DNA of 64,000 bases, from assembly GCF_007559335.1 (NCBI RefSeq), contig NZ_VMBG01000004.1, positions 1 to 64,000 on the forward strand, given 5' to 3'. The stretch is from Rariglobus hedericola (lineage in GTDB: Bacteria > Verrucomicrobiota > Verrucomicrobiia > Opitutales > Opitutaceae). A program made the position numbers and the translations under genes. The notes beneath the pieces were generated by a model. The model was not told the DNA's origin, did not search any database, and saw only the letters and a program-made list of their open reading frames with translations. Positions 1 through 9,050 of the stretch are shown in pieces (positions within the stretch are counted from its first letter, which is position 1; each line of letters opens with the position of its first letter).

Positions 1-214
1 GTCGGGGTGGACAAGCCAGCCCTGAGGCACGCCACGCGCGTGCATCCACGCACGGAAGCTTGGATACTTCGGCTTTCGACTTTCCTCGGGCTTTGGAAAC
101 GGCCACATGTTTTGATTCTGCCTAACGTTCCGGGTCAGACATGCGGACCCTGTGCTATCGCATTTATGGGGAGCGTAAACCGCATTGTCTGTAGCCGCTG
201 GTTGGGCTCCGTTT

Positions 215-502
215 TCATTTTAGAATAAGGTAGGATATTCCGATTACTGATCCGAGAACTGCTGGAATCGCAACCGCAGGTAAAATCATATAAAGAAAAA
301 TAAATACTCCGGAATCTTTCTTTAGAAACCAATATGCGGCCTTGCTGACCGCAAATGCGGAAATAAGACCGAATCCAAGACCTCCGACTGCGAATAATAC
401 GATGATGAGAATAGAGGCCTTTTCCGAATTCGCATACGCTGCCGCTATAAATGCGGAAAATGCGACAATCAACAAAGAGGTAAGGCCTGCGAGATTTAGC
501 AT
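215..502 (-). CDS. Small three-helix membrane protein, function unknown
   Basis: A 95-residue hydrophobic protein. Three membrane segments can be read at about residues 4-24, 29-52 and 67-92, separated by short polar loops; the middle one is glycine-rich (GGLGFG). No enzymatic motif is visible and I recognise no family. The stretch around it (about 200-600) is clearly richer in A/T than the rest of the window, which suggests a different origin from its neighbours. It is transcribed away from the small gene at 616. It could be a member of a generic small membrane family; function cannot be assigned. Confidence 0.6.
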   Translation of the reverse strand: MLNLAGLTSLLIVAFSAFIAAAYANSEKASILIIVLFAVGGLGFGLISAFAVSKAAYWFLKKDSGVFIFLYMILPAVAIPAVLGSVIGISYLILK

Positions 503-615
503 TTTATTTTGCCCAACAGTGTTATTAGCCCTTACTGCGTTTTGCGGACGAAAACGGCAGATTATTGCTAAATAGGGGGTTGCTTAAATTCGGGTGCAGT
601 TTTTTGAATTTTGTC

Positions 616-843
616 ATGGGGAGATCAAAAGCACGCTTTAGGATTTCGATTTGCGATAAGCAGACGGGCGATACCATCAAAGTCGAGTTGATTGATTCGC
701 CCGGGCTTTGGGGTGAGCGGCGATACAAAATCCGTATGAATGGGCGCGCAGCCACACAGGTTAGCGAAGCGACTTTGACGGAGGTCTTCAGTCGTCTGCG
801 ACGGTGGACGGTGAAGCGGTCGGAGGGAGCTGACAGAGTCTAG
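616..843 (+). CDS. Small basic hypothetical protein
   Basis: A 75-residue soluble, basic protein beginning MGRSKARFRIS. The ATG at 616 is chosen over an in-frame ATG at 565 because the 17 extra residues look non-coding and fall in the AT-rich islet, whereas codon use downstream fits the genome. No known domain is recognised. An alternation of short beta-like segments (RFRISICD, TIKVELID, RRYKIRM) followed by a predicted helix (EATLTEVFSRLRR) suggests a small alpha/beta fold. It may be a truncated member of a larger family. It is followed by about 170 bases without a gene. Confidence 0.45.
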   Translation: MGRSKARFRISICDKQTGDTIKVELIDSPGLWGERRYKIRMNGRAATQVSEATLTEVFSRLRRWTVKRSEGADRV

Positions 844-943
844 AGCTGAGAGCCCAGAGCCCAAGGCCTAGCGCGGAGCTTTTAAAGTCACTCCGGAGCG
901 CGGTCGTGGGGAGGACTGAGCGGCCCGGAAGAGGGGAGGGTGG

Positions 944-968
944 AATCGCGGCGTAATGCCGCTCCTAC
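944..968. repeat. REP-like palindromic element
   Basis: A short hairpin with stem GCGGC (948-952), loop GTAAT and GCCGC (958-962), flanked by AATC on the left and TCCTAC on the right. Read on the minus strand it begins GTAGGAGCGGC, the start of a well-known class of bacterial extragenic palindromes. It lies just beyond the stop of the TolC-like gene, a typical site for such elements. Only one copy is visible in this window. Confidence 0.5.
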
Positions 969-1011
969 GTGTCGGACTGGGCAATTCGTCGGGCAGTGCT
1001 TTGACGCCGGG

Positions 1012-2532
1012 TTACTGCTCTAGCTTCACTTGGTAGCGGTCCAGGGAGGTGCCTTCGAGGCGGGCGAGTTCGGCCAGGGCGATGCGGAGGTTGACGCGGG
1101 CGAGGAGTTCGTTGACGCGGGCGGTGTCGAGGTCCTGGCGGGAATCTTCCACAAAGCGGTAGGTGGAGAGGCCGGCTTCGTAGCGGGCTTTTTCGGTTTC
1201 GAATTGTTTCTGGCTGAGCTCGGTGGCGAGGGCCGATACGGCGACGGTCTCGCGGTTGGTGTCGACGGCGCGGACGGCGGAGCGGACTTGGACGAGGAGG
1301 CTTTGGTCGATCTGTTGGATGAAGGTTTCCTGACGGTTCAGGTTGGTGAGGGCCTGGCGGTAGCGTGCGCGGCCGGCACGGAGTCCCCAGGGGATGGAGA
1401 GGGTGACGTCGACCTGCCAGTTGTAGGTGTCACCCGAAGTGGCGCTGTTGAAGGCGCTGCGGGCGGTGTCGCGGTCTTCGCCGTTGTAGCCGACGGCGGC
1501 GCCGAGATCGACGGAGGGGAGGCGGTTGTTTTTGGCGACGGCGAGGTCGAGTTTGAGCTGTTCGGCAACGATCTTGTTGGCGGCGTAGTCGGGGGCGTTG
1601 GCGAGGGCGAGGGCGTAGGAGCGGTCGAAGGAGACGGTGGGGACGGGCTGGTCGGAGAGGCTGACGAGGCCGGGGCGGGTGGAGAATTCGAAGCGGCCGA
1701 TGAGGCGGAGGAGGGCGTCTTCGCTGTCGCTGACGGATTGGTCGGCGAGGAGGAGGTCGCGGCGGGCGTTGGCGACGCCGACTTCGGACTGGAGGACCTC
1801 GAGGTTGGTGGCGACGCCGGTGTTGAGGCGGGCTTTGTTCTCGTCGAGGAGGGTCTGGGCGACCTCAAGGCTGAACTTGCGGACGGCGAGTTGTTCGCGG
1901 GCGAAGGCGAGGGTGTAGTAGGCGGATTCGACGTTGCGGATGACGGCGAGGACGACGGCTTTGAAGTCGTAGTTGGCGCGGGTGACGCCGAGGCGGGCGC
2001 GCTGGATGGCGGCGCGGTTGATGGTCACGCCGAAGCCCTGGAGGAGGGGCTGGGTGATGGAGAGCGAGACGTCGCTGTTGTAAACCGGGTTGAAGAGGGG
2101 CGGGGCGGTGTAGGGGCGCTCTTTGCTGCGGAAGAGTCCGGTGCTGACGCTGGCGAGCGCGCCGGAGGAGAGGAACTGGCGGACGCCGACGCTGGCGGAT
2201 TGTTGCTGGGTGGTCGTTTCGGTGCCGGTGGTGTTGTCCTTGCGGCCGGCGAGGGCGGCGGTGGAAAACAGCGTGGGGTCGTAAATGGCGTCGGCGGCGA
2301 TGATTTCGTCGCGGGCGTTTTGCGTGGAGAACTGCTGGAGCTGGAGGTCGAAATTTTTATCGAGGGCGCGGGCGACGCATTCTTCGAGCGTGAGCGCAGG
2401 GACGGCAGGGGTGGGCGTCACGACGACCGGCGCAGGGGTGAGCGGGGTGGGAACGGGGACCGGCGCGGGTTGCGATTGGGCGAAAGCGGAGAGTGGGGCG
2501 AGGAGCGCGAGAGGCAAAAGGCGGCGGAACAT
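1012..2532 (-). CDS. TolC-family outer membrane efflux protein
   Basis: A 506-residue periplasm-spanning outer-membrane channel subunit. The sequence starts with a signal peptide (MFRRLLPLALLAPLSAFAQS), then a Pro/Val-rich linker of about 40 residues. Two OEP repeats follow, the first opening LTLEECVARALDKNF and each with long amphipathic helices rich in R, E and A. The frame stays open 140 codons further upstream, but that extension overlaps the FmdB-like gene and is an Arg/Pro/Ser-rich antisense-like translation, so the start at 2532 with its signal peptide is preferred. No adaptor or pump gene adjoins it, so it may serve several exporters. Family placement is secure; the substrate is unknown. 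Confidence 0.88.
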   Translation of the reverse strand: MFRRLLPLALLAPLSAFAQSQPAPVPVPTPLTPAPVVVTPTPAVPALTLEECVARALDKNFDLQLQQFSTQNARDEIIAADAIYDPTLFSTAALAGRKDNTTGTETTTQQQSASVGVRQFLSSGALASVSTGLFRSKERPYTAPPLFNPVYNSDVSLSITQPLLQGFGVTINRAAIQRARLGVTRANYDFKAVVLAVIRNVESAYYTLAFAREQLAVRKFSLEVAQTLLDENKARLNTGVATNLEVLQSEVGVANARRDLLLADQSVSDSEDALLRLIGRFEFSTRPGLVSLSDQPVPTVSFDRSYALALANAPDYAANKIVAEQLKLDLAVAKNNRLPSVDLGAAVGYNGEDRDTARSAFNSATSGDTYNWQVDVTLSIPWGLRAGRARYRQALTNLNRQETFIQQIDQSLLVQVRSAVRAVDTNRETVAVSALATELSQKQFETEKARYEAGLSTYRFVEDSRQDLDTARVNELLARVNLRIALAELARLEGTSLDRYQVKLEQ

Positions 2533-2596
2533 GAGAGAGGGAGACCGGCGGACGGGGAAAAGAGTGGGAGCGAGACGGCGGGGACGACGGGCCGGC

Positions 2597-2845
2597 TTAT
2601 TGACGTTCGAATTCGTTATCGTTGATGCGTTTGAAGACGGTGAAGCCGGCTTGCTTGGCCTTGGAGACGGACGTGGGGGCGAGAAGTTTCGGGGTGTTGA
2701 CCGGTTGGACGATAACGCGGGAGACGGCCTGGCCGCAGGTGGGGCAGTCGGCGAGCGCGGGGTCGGATGCATCGTGCCGGTGGTCAAAGCCTTCGCCGCA
2801 GAGTTTGCAGGGGGACTTGAGCGGGGCGTAGCGGTAAACGGGCAT
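2597..2845 (-). CDS. FmdB-like zinc-ribbon protein
   Basis: An 82-residue protein starting MPVYRY, the usual opening of the FmdB family (putative regulatory proteins with an N-terminal zinc ribbon). Two Cys pairs, CKLC near residue 13 and CPTC near residue 35, would bind one zinc ion. The rest is a polar tail ending NDNEFERQ. An upstream in-frame ATG (2866) would add MVSLEIF; the shorter start fits the family better. It lies 64 bases upstream of the TolC-like gene on the same strand and may be co-transcribed. The biological role of the family is not established. Confidence 0.75.
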   Translation of the reverse strand: MPVYRYAPLKSPCKLCGEGFDHRHDASDPALADCPTCGQAVSRVIVQPVNTPKLLAPTSVSKAKQAGFTVFKRINDNEFERQ

Positions 2846-2950
2846 GAAGATTTCAAGCGAAACCATGCGGGTGGATTTGGCCAGCACGGTTTGCGATGGA
2901 CGCGAAAACGTCGCGGTGCGTCGGGTGTCGGCCGCGTGAAACCCGGACGC

Positions 2951-2987
2951 AAAAAAAGGCGGACCGGTGAAGGTCCGCCTTTTTTAG
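2951..2987. terminator. Bidirectional Rho-independent terminator
   Basis: Stem AAGGCGGACC / GGTCCGCCTT with loop GGTGAA, flanked by an A-run on the left and a T-run on the right. On the minus strand it lies just after the stop of the SurA-like gene (3012) and should end that transcript before the FmdB-like gene. Confidence 0.85.
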
Positions 2988-3011
2988 GAGAGCGCCGGCC
3001 GGGCCGTGATT

Positions 3012-4658
3012 TTACGGGGTGGCGGGAGCGGTTTTGGCGAGTTCGGCGTCGACGAGGGCGGCGAGGGCGGCTCCGCCGTTGCGCGAGGCGGTGATGGCAG
3101 CGAGGCGGGTTTGGGTGTCCTTGAACTTGTCGGAGCTGGCTTCGGCGACGGGGAGTTTTTTATCGGCGGCGTAGATGATCAGGCCCTGATCGGTGCCGGA
3201 GACCATCTGGGAGAGCTGGCCCTTCTGGAGACCGTCGATGGCGGTGTAGACGTTGTAATCGAGGTCTTGGGGCGGGTTGGACAAGGTGAAGGCGGGCCAG
3301 GACTTGGTGCCGAGCTTGGCGGGGATCACGTTTGCGGAGGCGGCGACGGCTTTGGCCAGAGTGTCGCCGGCCTTCAGGCGGGTTTCGAGGGCGGAGCGGA
3401 GGGTGCGGCCAGCTTCGGCAAAGAGGCGGCGCTTCTCGGACTCGGTGAAGTCGGCGGTGACGCGGGCCTTGACGTCGTTGAGGGCGGGCTGGCGGGAGGG
3501 AACGGTTTCGTTCCAGACGAGGATGGCGGAGCCGCGACCGGTGGAGACGGGGTCGGAGAAGAGGCGCTCGGGGCCGGTCTTGAGGGCTTCGGTGACCAGC
3601 GCGCGATCGGAGCCGAGCTCGGCGGCGGGGGACTCGGCGTTGAAGGGGGCGACCTTCTTGCTGGTGAGTTTACGCGGGGCGAGGAAGGCGTCGAGGGTGG
3701 CGGGGGTGACCTTGTTGTCGTAGAGGGCGACGGCGAAGTCACCGGCGGCGTTGGCGGCGAGGGCTTGGGCGCGATCGAGCTTGTAGGCTTCCTCGACCTG
3801 CTTGCGGGCGGCGGCGAAACCGGCGTCGGACGGAGCGGCGGGTTTGTCGTCGGCCGACTTGGTGAAGCGCGAGGAGTTGGCGTTGTAGTAAGCGCGGAGG
3901 GCTTCGTCGGTGACGGTCACTTGGGAGACGTAGGCGGAGGCGGGGAAATCGATGTAAGAAACGCCGACCTTGGGGCCGACTTCGTAGCGAGGGGCGTTGT
4001 ATTCAAAATATTTGGACAAGGCCTCGTCGGTGACGGCGACGGACGGCTTGAAGCTCGCCTGGTCGATTGTGACGGCCTCGAGGGACCAGACGGAGTCGGC
4101 GAGGTTGAGCTGGTTTTGCACATCGGCGGGGAGGACGTAGCCGGGGCCGGAGAGGAGCTTGAGAACCTGCTGGTAGGTGACGTCGTCCATGAGGACGCGG
4201 GTGACGTCGCTCTCGTGGAGCTGGGGGTTGGTCTTCAGGCTGTCGCGGAAATCGGCGTAGCGCTTGGCGTCGAAGCGGCCGCTGGCATCGGTGAAGGCGC
4301 GGAGCGTCTGGATGTGGCGTGCGAGGTCCTCATTGGTGGGAGTGGGGAGGTTGAGCTGGCCGGCGAGGTGGAGGGCGGCGTAACGCTGGAGGGCGTATTG
4401 CTGGAACTGGCCTTCGCTTCGGATCTGCATGCCGTGAAGCTGGACGCTCAGCGTGGCATCTTTCACCAGAGCCTGGGTATCCTCGGAGGAGCCGAGGTTA
4501 ATGCCGAAGAACGGCTTGGCCGGGGCTTGTTTGGCGGTGTGACCGAAGCCGGACGACGCGTTCGTGATGAAGACGAACGAGATGATGACGACGGCGAGCA
4601 GGATCAGGAACAGCCATTTGAAGTGCTGTTGGAAGGTGCGTTGAATCCAGGAAATCAT
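3012..4658 (-). CDS. SurA/PpiD-like membrane-anchored periplasmic foldase
   Basis: A 548-residue protein with a short cytoplasmic N-terminus (MISWIQRTFQQHFKW), one membrane segment at about residues 14-32 and a long periplasmic part. The layout matches PpiD/SurA-N-type chaperones: an N-terminal helical chaperone region, a central segment with little recognisable parvulin signature, and a C-terminal helical return. It probably helps outer-membrane proteins fold after Sec export. No clear catalytic prolyl-isomerase motif is visible, so it may be chaperone-only. It follows the BrkB gene on the same strand and ends at a strong terminator. Confidence 0.72.
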   Translation of the reverse strand: MISWIQRTFQQHFKWLFLILLAVVIISFVFITNASSGFGHTAKQAPAKPFFGINLGSSEDTQALVKDATLSVQLHGMQIRSEGQFQQYALQRYAALHLAGQLNLPTPTNEDLARHIQTLRAFTDASGRFDAKRYADFRDSLKTNPQLHESDVTRVLMDDVTYQQVLKLLSGPGYVLPADVQNQLNLADSVWSLEAVTIDQASFKPSVAVTDEALSKYFEYNAPRYEVGPKVGVSYIDFPASAYVSQVTVTDEALRAYYNANSSRFTKSADDKPAAPSDAGFAAARKQVEEAYKLDRAQALAANAAGDFAVALYDNKVTPATLDAFLAPRKLTSKKVAPFNAESPAAELGSDRALVTEALKTGPERLFSDPVSTGRGSAILVWNETVPSRQPALNDVKARVTADFTESEKRRLFAEAGRTLRSALETRLKAGDTLAKAVAASANVIPAKLGTKSWPAFTLSNPPQDLDYNVYTAIDGLQKGQLSQMVSGTDQGLIIYAADKKLPVAEASSDKFKDTQTRLAAITASRNGGAALAALVDAELAKTAPATP

Positions 4659-4729
4659 AGGGGAAAAGGGGAGATGGTGGGTTGCGGACGGGGCGTTTCA
4701 AGAGCGAATACGGGCCGCGCCCGACTCGT

Positions 4730-6211
4730 TCAGGTGGCCGGAACGGGGTGTTCCGCCAGGAGCTCGTCGAGGGTTTTCTTGAAAAACTCCGTGCGGGCGA
4801 GTCCTTGGACGGTCTCGTTATAGCGGGTGACGATGGGGTCGAGATCGGCGAGGAGCGGGCCGGATGGATCGCCGCCGAAGTCGTCGTCGAGACGTTTGAA
4901 TTCGCCGAGGGAAATACGGTTGAGCGGGCGGGCGGGCTGGTAGCGCAAATCGGTCGAGTCGGCCTCGGGTTTGGGCGGGATGGGCGTGACGAGATTCATC
5001 AGCACGAGGCGGTTGATGCACTCGTTGAGAATCTGCGTGGGGACTTTCAGGCGGGTGCTGAGTTGCGACGCGGTGAAGGGCGACTGGCAGGCTTGGAAGC
5101 GGCGGCTGACGAGCAGGAGAACGATGAGCGAAAGACGTTCGCGCATGGATTCGGCGAGGGTGTTCCAAGCGGCCTGACTGTTGCGGAAATTGACGTTCTG
5201 AACGGCGTAGCTGACCTGTCCGCCGAGCAGGACGAAGAACCAGAACACATAGAGGCCGAACATGAGAATCGGCAGGAGCCCGAGCGAACCGTAGAGGCTT
5301 TTTTGGAGGACCACGCGCTTCAGGTAGAGGAACGCGAGGAAGTTGTTCATCACGATCAACGCGGCGACCACGAGTGCGCCGGCGAGGGCGGCGCGCCACC
5401 AGACATGGGTGTTGGGAATCGTGCGGTAGAAGATTGTGAGCATCGCCACGAGGATCAGCAGCGAACCGGCGGGCAGGAAGAATTTGAGCAGCGCGACGAA
5501 CTCGCTGCCGAAGGGAATGCGGGTCTCGAACGCGTTGAACATCGCGCCGGCGCCGAGGCCGGTGACGGCGGCGAAGAACAGCACGGCGCCGAGCGTGAGC
5601 ACCGTCCAGTAAAGCACGATGCGCATGATCCAGGAGCGGCCGCGACGCACGCCCCAGATCTCGTTGAAGGACGTCTCCACGGAGGTGAACAACTGAAGGA
5701 CGATGACGATGAGCGTGATCGCGCCGACGGCCCCGACGGTGCCGTTGCGCGAGCTGGCGACGAAGCCGTCGAGCATCTGGATCAGCTCGGGGTTATCGGT
5801 GGCGGCGGGCGAGCCGGCGGCCTGGGTAGTGGCGGCAACAATACTGGTGGACGTGGCGTCGGGCGTGGCGGGGAGCTGACCGCTGGTTTCGAGCTGGCGG
5901 ATCTGCGGCGCGATTTTTTCGATGATGTGGCTCAGGGTTTTCGCCGCGAGATTGGGGTCCTGCTTGTCGAGCATGAAGCCGGCGACGAGCATGGCGATGG
6001 CGACGAGCGGACCGAGGCCGAGCAGCGAACTGAAGCTTAGCGCGGCGGCGCGGCTGGCGGAATTGGTTTCAGAGATGCCCGTGAACGTGATCGAGACCAC
6101 GCGCGAGACGGCGTAGAAGCGGCCGCGCAGGGATTTGTCGCCCAGAAAGCGAGGGTCCCAGATCTCTGCGCGGTAGGTTTTGAGGAGCCTTTGCCAGAGA
6201 GGAACGGGCAT
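4730..6211 (-). CDS. YihY/BrkB family inner-membrane protein
   Basis: A 493-residue protein with the YihY/BrkB fold: about six membrane helices in the first 330 residues. These include the family-typical ALSFSSLLGLGPL near the N-terminus and the segment SLYGSLGLLPILMFGLYVFWF near residue 310. A cytoplasmic tail of about 150 residues follows, with a winged-helix-like stretch (TASQLSTRLKVPTQILNECI). The family was once called ribonuclease BN, which is no longer accepted; its role is unknown. A 16-base gap separates it from the GYF-domain gene upstream, so the two are likely one operon. Confidence 0.85.
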   Translation of the reverse strand: MPVPLWQRLLKTYRAEIWDPRFLGDKSLRGRFYAVSRVVSITFTGISETNSASRAAALSFSSLLGLGPLVAIAMLVAGFMLDKQDPNLAAKTLSHIIEKIAPQIRQLETSGQLPATPDATSTSIVAATTQAAGSPAATDNPELIQMLDGFVASSRNGTVGAVGAITLIVIVLQLFTSVETSFNEIWGVRRGRSWIMRIVLYWTVLTLGAVLFFAAVTGLGAGAMFNAFETRIPFGSEFVALLKFFLPAGSLLILVAMLTIFYRTIPNTHVWWRAALAGALVVAALIVMNNFLAFLYLKRVVLQKSLYGSLGLLPILMFGLYVFWFFVLLGGQVSYAVQNVNFRNSQAAWNTLAESMRERLSLIVLLLVSRRFQACQSPFTASQLSTRLKVPTQILNECINRLVLMNLVTPIPPKPEADSTDLRYQPARPLNRISLGEFKRLDDDFGGDPSGPLLADLDPIVTRYNETVQGLARTEFFKKTLDELLAEHPVPAT

Positions 6212-6227
6212 AAAATCGAGGGCCGTT

Positions 6228-6980
6228 TCAGGTCGTCAGCGCGAAGAATGCGTAGCCGCCCATGCCGACCAGGCCAAGGCCGGCGGCGAGCCCGACGCCG
6301 GCGAAATTCACAAACACGGTGCAGAAATAAAGACCGGCCGAGCCGAGCGCGAAGGCGGCGAGGGGCGTGGACTGCGATTGAGTCCACAGGAGAAAACCGA
6401 CGAGGCCGACGCCCATCGCGGCGCTGAAACGCACGAGCGGATAGGCTTGGGTGACCTGCAGCCCGAGCAGCACGGCGAGCACGGTATTGAAGGCGCCGAG
6501 GATCACGAGCGGGTGCTTGAGGAGGACGACCGGATCGAAGTTGGCGAGGATGTCGATGGACGGAAGCATCAGGGCGGCGGCGCTGATCAACAGCAGGACG
6601 ATGGCCGAGTAGAGACCGATGGCGGCGGCGCGTTCGCGGGCGATGGACGGATCGAGTTTATCCTCGGTTTCGGCGGTGCGGCCCTCGGCGGCGGCGAGCA
6701 TGTCATCGACCGAAATGGGAGCGGCGGCGGCGTCGGCGACGTTGAGGGTCTTGAGCTTGGTCTTGGACTTGAGCTTGAGGGAGACCTTCTCGGGGAAAAT
6801 GACGGCGATCAGTTCGGCGTCCTCGGTGATCGGCACCCACTGTTCTTTGGCGGCGTCGTAGTAGAGCGTTTCGCGGGTGATCTGACCGGTCTCGGCCAGC
6901 GAGATCAGGTGCTCGTGGGTAAAGGGGCCGCGGGCTTCGGTTTCGGACGCGTTACGAATGTAGAATTCCTGCGTGGCCAT
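6228..6980 (-). CDS. GYF-like (DUF4339) domain membrane protein
   Basis: A 250-residue protein. The start MATQEFYIRN at 6980 is chosen because it opens a GYF_2/DUF4339-type module (about residues 1-60, with GPFTHEHLISLAETGQI and LYYDAAKEQWVPI). Such modules are thought to bind proline-rich peptides. A polar linker follows, then four membrane segments in the C-terminal half (about residues 120-250). The earlier in-frame ATG at 7028 adds only an Arg/Pro-rich leader. It is the upstream partner of the BrkB gene. Specific function is unknown. Confidence 0.72.
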   Translation of the reverse strand: MATQEFYIRNASETEARGPFTHEHLISLAETGQITRETLYYDAAKEQWVPITEDAELIAVIFPEKVSLKLKSKTKLKTLNVADAAAAPISVDDMLAAAEGRTAETEDKLDPSIARERAAAIGLYSAIVLLLISAAALMLPSIDILANFDPVVLLKHPLVILGAFNTVLAVLLGLQVTQAYPLVRFSAAMGVGLVGFLLWTQSQSTPLAAFALGSAGLYFCTVFVNFAGVGLAAGLGLVGMGGYAFFALTT

Positions 6981-7044
6981 AAGGGGAAAAGTGTGGGGAA
7001 AGGTGCGACGGGCGAAAACCGGTCGCAAGAGTTGTTTTACGGGT

Positions 7045-7081
7045 GCCGCACCCGCTGGCGTGAAAACGCCGGCGGTGCGGC
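7045..7081 (-). terminator. Hairpin after argS, possible terminator
   Basis: A long stem pairing GCCGCACC with GGTGCGGC and ACGCC with GGCGT around a short A/T loop lies eight bases beyond the argS stop. There is no immediate U-run on the minus strand (only a TAAAAC further on), so it may be a weak terminator or an mRNA 3' stabiliser. Confidence 0.45.
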
Positions 7082-7088
7082 GGGGTGA

Positions 7089-8864
7089 TTACATGCGGTT
7101 GACCGTGCGCAAACCGAGGAGATCGAGACCTGTTTCGAGCACGAGCAACGTGCGGGCGCACAGGAGCAGACGACGGGCGCGCACGGCGGGATCTTCGACG
7201 GCAACCTTGTCCGCGGCGTAGAATGCGCTGAATTCGCCGGCGAGTTCGTAGAGATAGAGACCGAGGAAATGCGGACGCAGGCTGGACGTGGCGAGGGCGA
7301 CGGCGTCGGAGAACTTCACGAGCTTGCGGGCGAGGGCGAGTTCGGCGGGCGTCTCGATGGCGTTGGCGCCGGCCTCGGTGGTGGCGTCGCCGGGCGTGGC
7401 ATCGAGCTTGCGGAAGATCGAGCGAACGCGCGCGACGGCGTAGAGCAGGTAGGCGGCGGTGTTGCCCTCGAGGGAGATCATTTTGTCCCACGAGAACAGG
7501 TAATCGCTGGAACGATTTTGGGAGAGATCGGCGTATTGCACCGAGCCGATGCCGACGACCTCGGCGATGCGGGCGCGCTCGGCCTCGGGCAAGTCGGAGC
7601 TGCGTTCGTCGACGAGGCGGCGGGCGCGCTCGACGGCTTCGCGGAGGAGGTCCTTCAATTTGATGTTTTCACCGCTGCGGGTCTTGAGCGGTTTGCCGTC
7701 TTCGCCGAGCACCGTGCCGAAGGAAACGTGCTCGAGATGCGGGACCTTGCGGTTGGTTTTATCGAACCACTTTTGCGCGGTGAGAAACAGCTGCTGGCAA
7801 TGGTCGCCCTGACGCGAATCGATGACGTAGGCGGTGGCGTCGGCTTTGAAGTGCTCGCTGCGATAGAGAATCGTCGCGAGATCGGTCGAGGCGTAGTTGG
7901 CGGCACCGTCGGACTTGCGCACGAGGAACGGCTGCTCTTTGAAGCGCGGATGTTCGGGGTGGAAAACGACGAGCGCGCCCTGGCTCTCGGCGGCGAGTCC
8001 GCACTCGGTCAGTTCGCGGTAAACCTGGTCGACCTTGTCGTTATAAAAACTCTCGCCGAGCGTGTAATCGAAACGAATGCCGAGCAGGTCGTAGATCTGC
8101 TGAAACGCGGAGAAACTGACCTCGCCGATGCGTTTCCAGATGGCGGTGTTTTCCGGATCGTGGGCCTGCAGCTTGACGAGTTCCTGCTGGGCTTCCTTGA
8201 GGACGGCGGGATCGGCGTCGGCGGCGTTGTTGCCGACTTTGTAGAGGCGTTCAAACTCGGCGAGTGGCTCGGCGGCGAGCGCGGCCTCGAGGTCGGCGGG
8301 GGCGGTGACGAGGGCTTGTTTGTAGGCCCAGATGATTTTGCCAAACTGCGTGCCCCAGTCACCGATGTGGTTGTCGCGAATGACGCGCGCTCCGCTGAAG
8401 GCGAGCAGGCGGCACACGGCCTCGCCGATCACGGCCGAGCGCAGGTGGCCGACGTGCATTTGCTTCGCGGTGTTCGGCGAGCTGTAGTCCACGACCCACG
8501 TCTGGCCGGAGTAGGCGACGGCGGCGCCGGCGGTGAGCTGGGCGCGGGTGGAGAACTCGCGCAACCACGCTTGGAGTGCGCCGGGCTTCAGCGTGAAGTT
8601 AATGAAGCCGGGGCCGGCGATGACCACATCGGAGCCAGTCAGGACATCGGCGGGGAGGGCGGCGACGAGTTTTTCGGCGAGGGCACGGGGGTTCTGTTTT
8701 GTGCGCTTGGCGTAGGGGAGAACGCCGTTGGCCTGAAAGTCGCCGTGCTTGGGATCTGCTGTGCGCACCTCGGGCGAAAAGTCCGCGGCATCGAAGCCGG
8801 CGGCGGTCGCGGCAGTCTTGAGGGCCGCGTCAAACGTGGCGGCGAGGTTGAACGAAACGTGCAT
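7089..8864 (-). CDS. argS: Arginyl-tRNA synthetase
   Basis: A 591-residue class I aminoacyl-tRNA synthetase that charges tRNA-Arg. It has the N-terminal additional domain, then the catalytic core with the HxGH motif as HVGH at residues 137-140, preceded by DYSSPNTAKQM, a hallmark of ArgRS. The C-terminal anticodon-binding helical domain (DALR type) ends LGLRTVNRM. The length is normal for the family. It is transcribed divergently from the phosphorylase gene at 9051. Confidence 0.96.
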   Translation of the reverse strand: MHVSFNLAATFDAALKTAATAAGFDAADFSPEVRTADPKHGDFQANGVLPYAKRTKQNPRALAEKLVAALPADVLTGSDVVIAGPGFINFTLKPGALQAWLREFSTRAQLTAGAAVAYSGQTWVVDYSSPNTAKQMHVGHLRSAVIGEAVCRLLAFSGARVIRDNHIGDWGTQFGKIIWAYKQALVTAPADLEAALAAEPLAEFERLYKVGNNAADADPAVLKEAQQELVKLQAHDPENTAIWKRIGEVSFSAFQQIYDLLGIRFDYTLGESFYNDKVDQVYRELTECGLAAESQGALVVFHPEHPRFKEQPFLVRKSDGAANYASTDLATILYRSEHFKADATAYVIDSRQGDHCQQLFLTAQKWFDKTNRKVPHLEHVSFGTVLGEDGKPLKTRSGENIKLKDLLREAVERARRLVDERSSDLPEAERARIAEVVGIGSVQYADLSQNRSSDYLFSWDKMISLEGNTAAYLLYAVARVRSIFRKLDATPGDATTEAGANAIETPAELALARKLVKFSDAVALATSSLRPHFLGLYLYELAGEFSAFYAADKVAVEDPAVRARRLLLCARTLLVLETGLDLLGLRTVNRM

Positions 8865-9050
8865 CCATCACTCAACGAAGCCAGCGCATGCTGGTGCAAG
8901 CGTGGAGTTGGCCAGCGTTTGCGAGGCGTGGCGGACACCGATCCCCTAGGTGAGGTGGGTAATTTTGGCTCGACATTCCTAGGGGGGAAGTTCTCTCTCT
9001 AAACTTTTCCGGCCAACGGCCAGACCCGATATTTCACATACACCTACTAC

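Noticed and set aside
7-228. 73-codon frame at the left edge
   Set aside because: No signal, domain or typical codon use; likely non-coding.
1030-2625. Long plus-strand open frame opposite the TolC-like gene
   Set aside because: Gly/Glu/Val-rich translation typical of the antisense strand of a GC-rich gene; the minus-strand protein has a signal peptide and family motifs.
2533-2952. N-terminal 140-residue extension of the TolC-like protein
   Set aside because: Arg/Pro/Ser-rich, overlaps the FmdB-like gene in another frame and would bury the signal peptide.
8943-8985. CCCCTAGG / CCTAGGGG inverted arms upstream of argS
   Set aside because: Each arm contains the self-complementary CCTAGG and the loop is 27 bases; too weak to call an operator or riboswitch.
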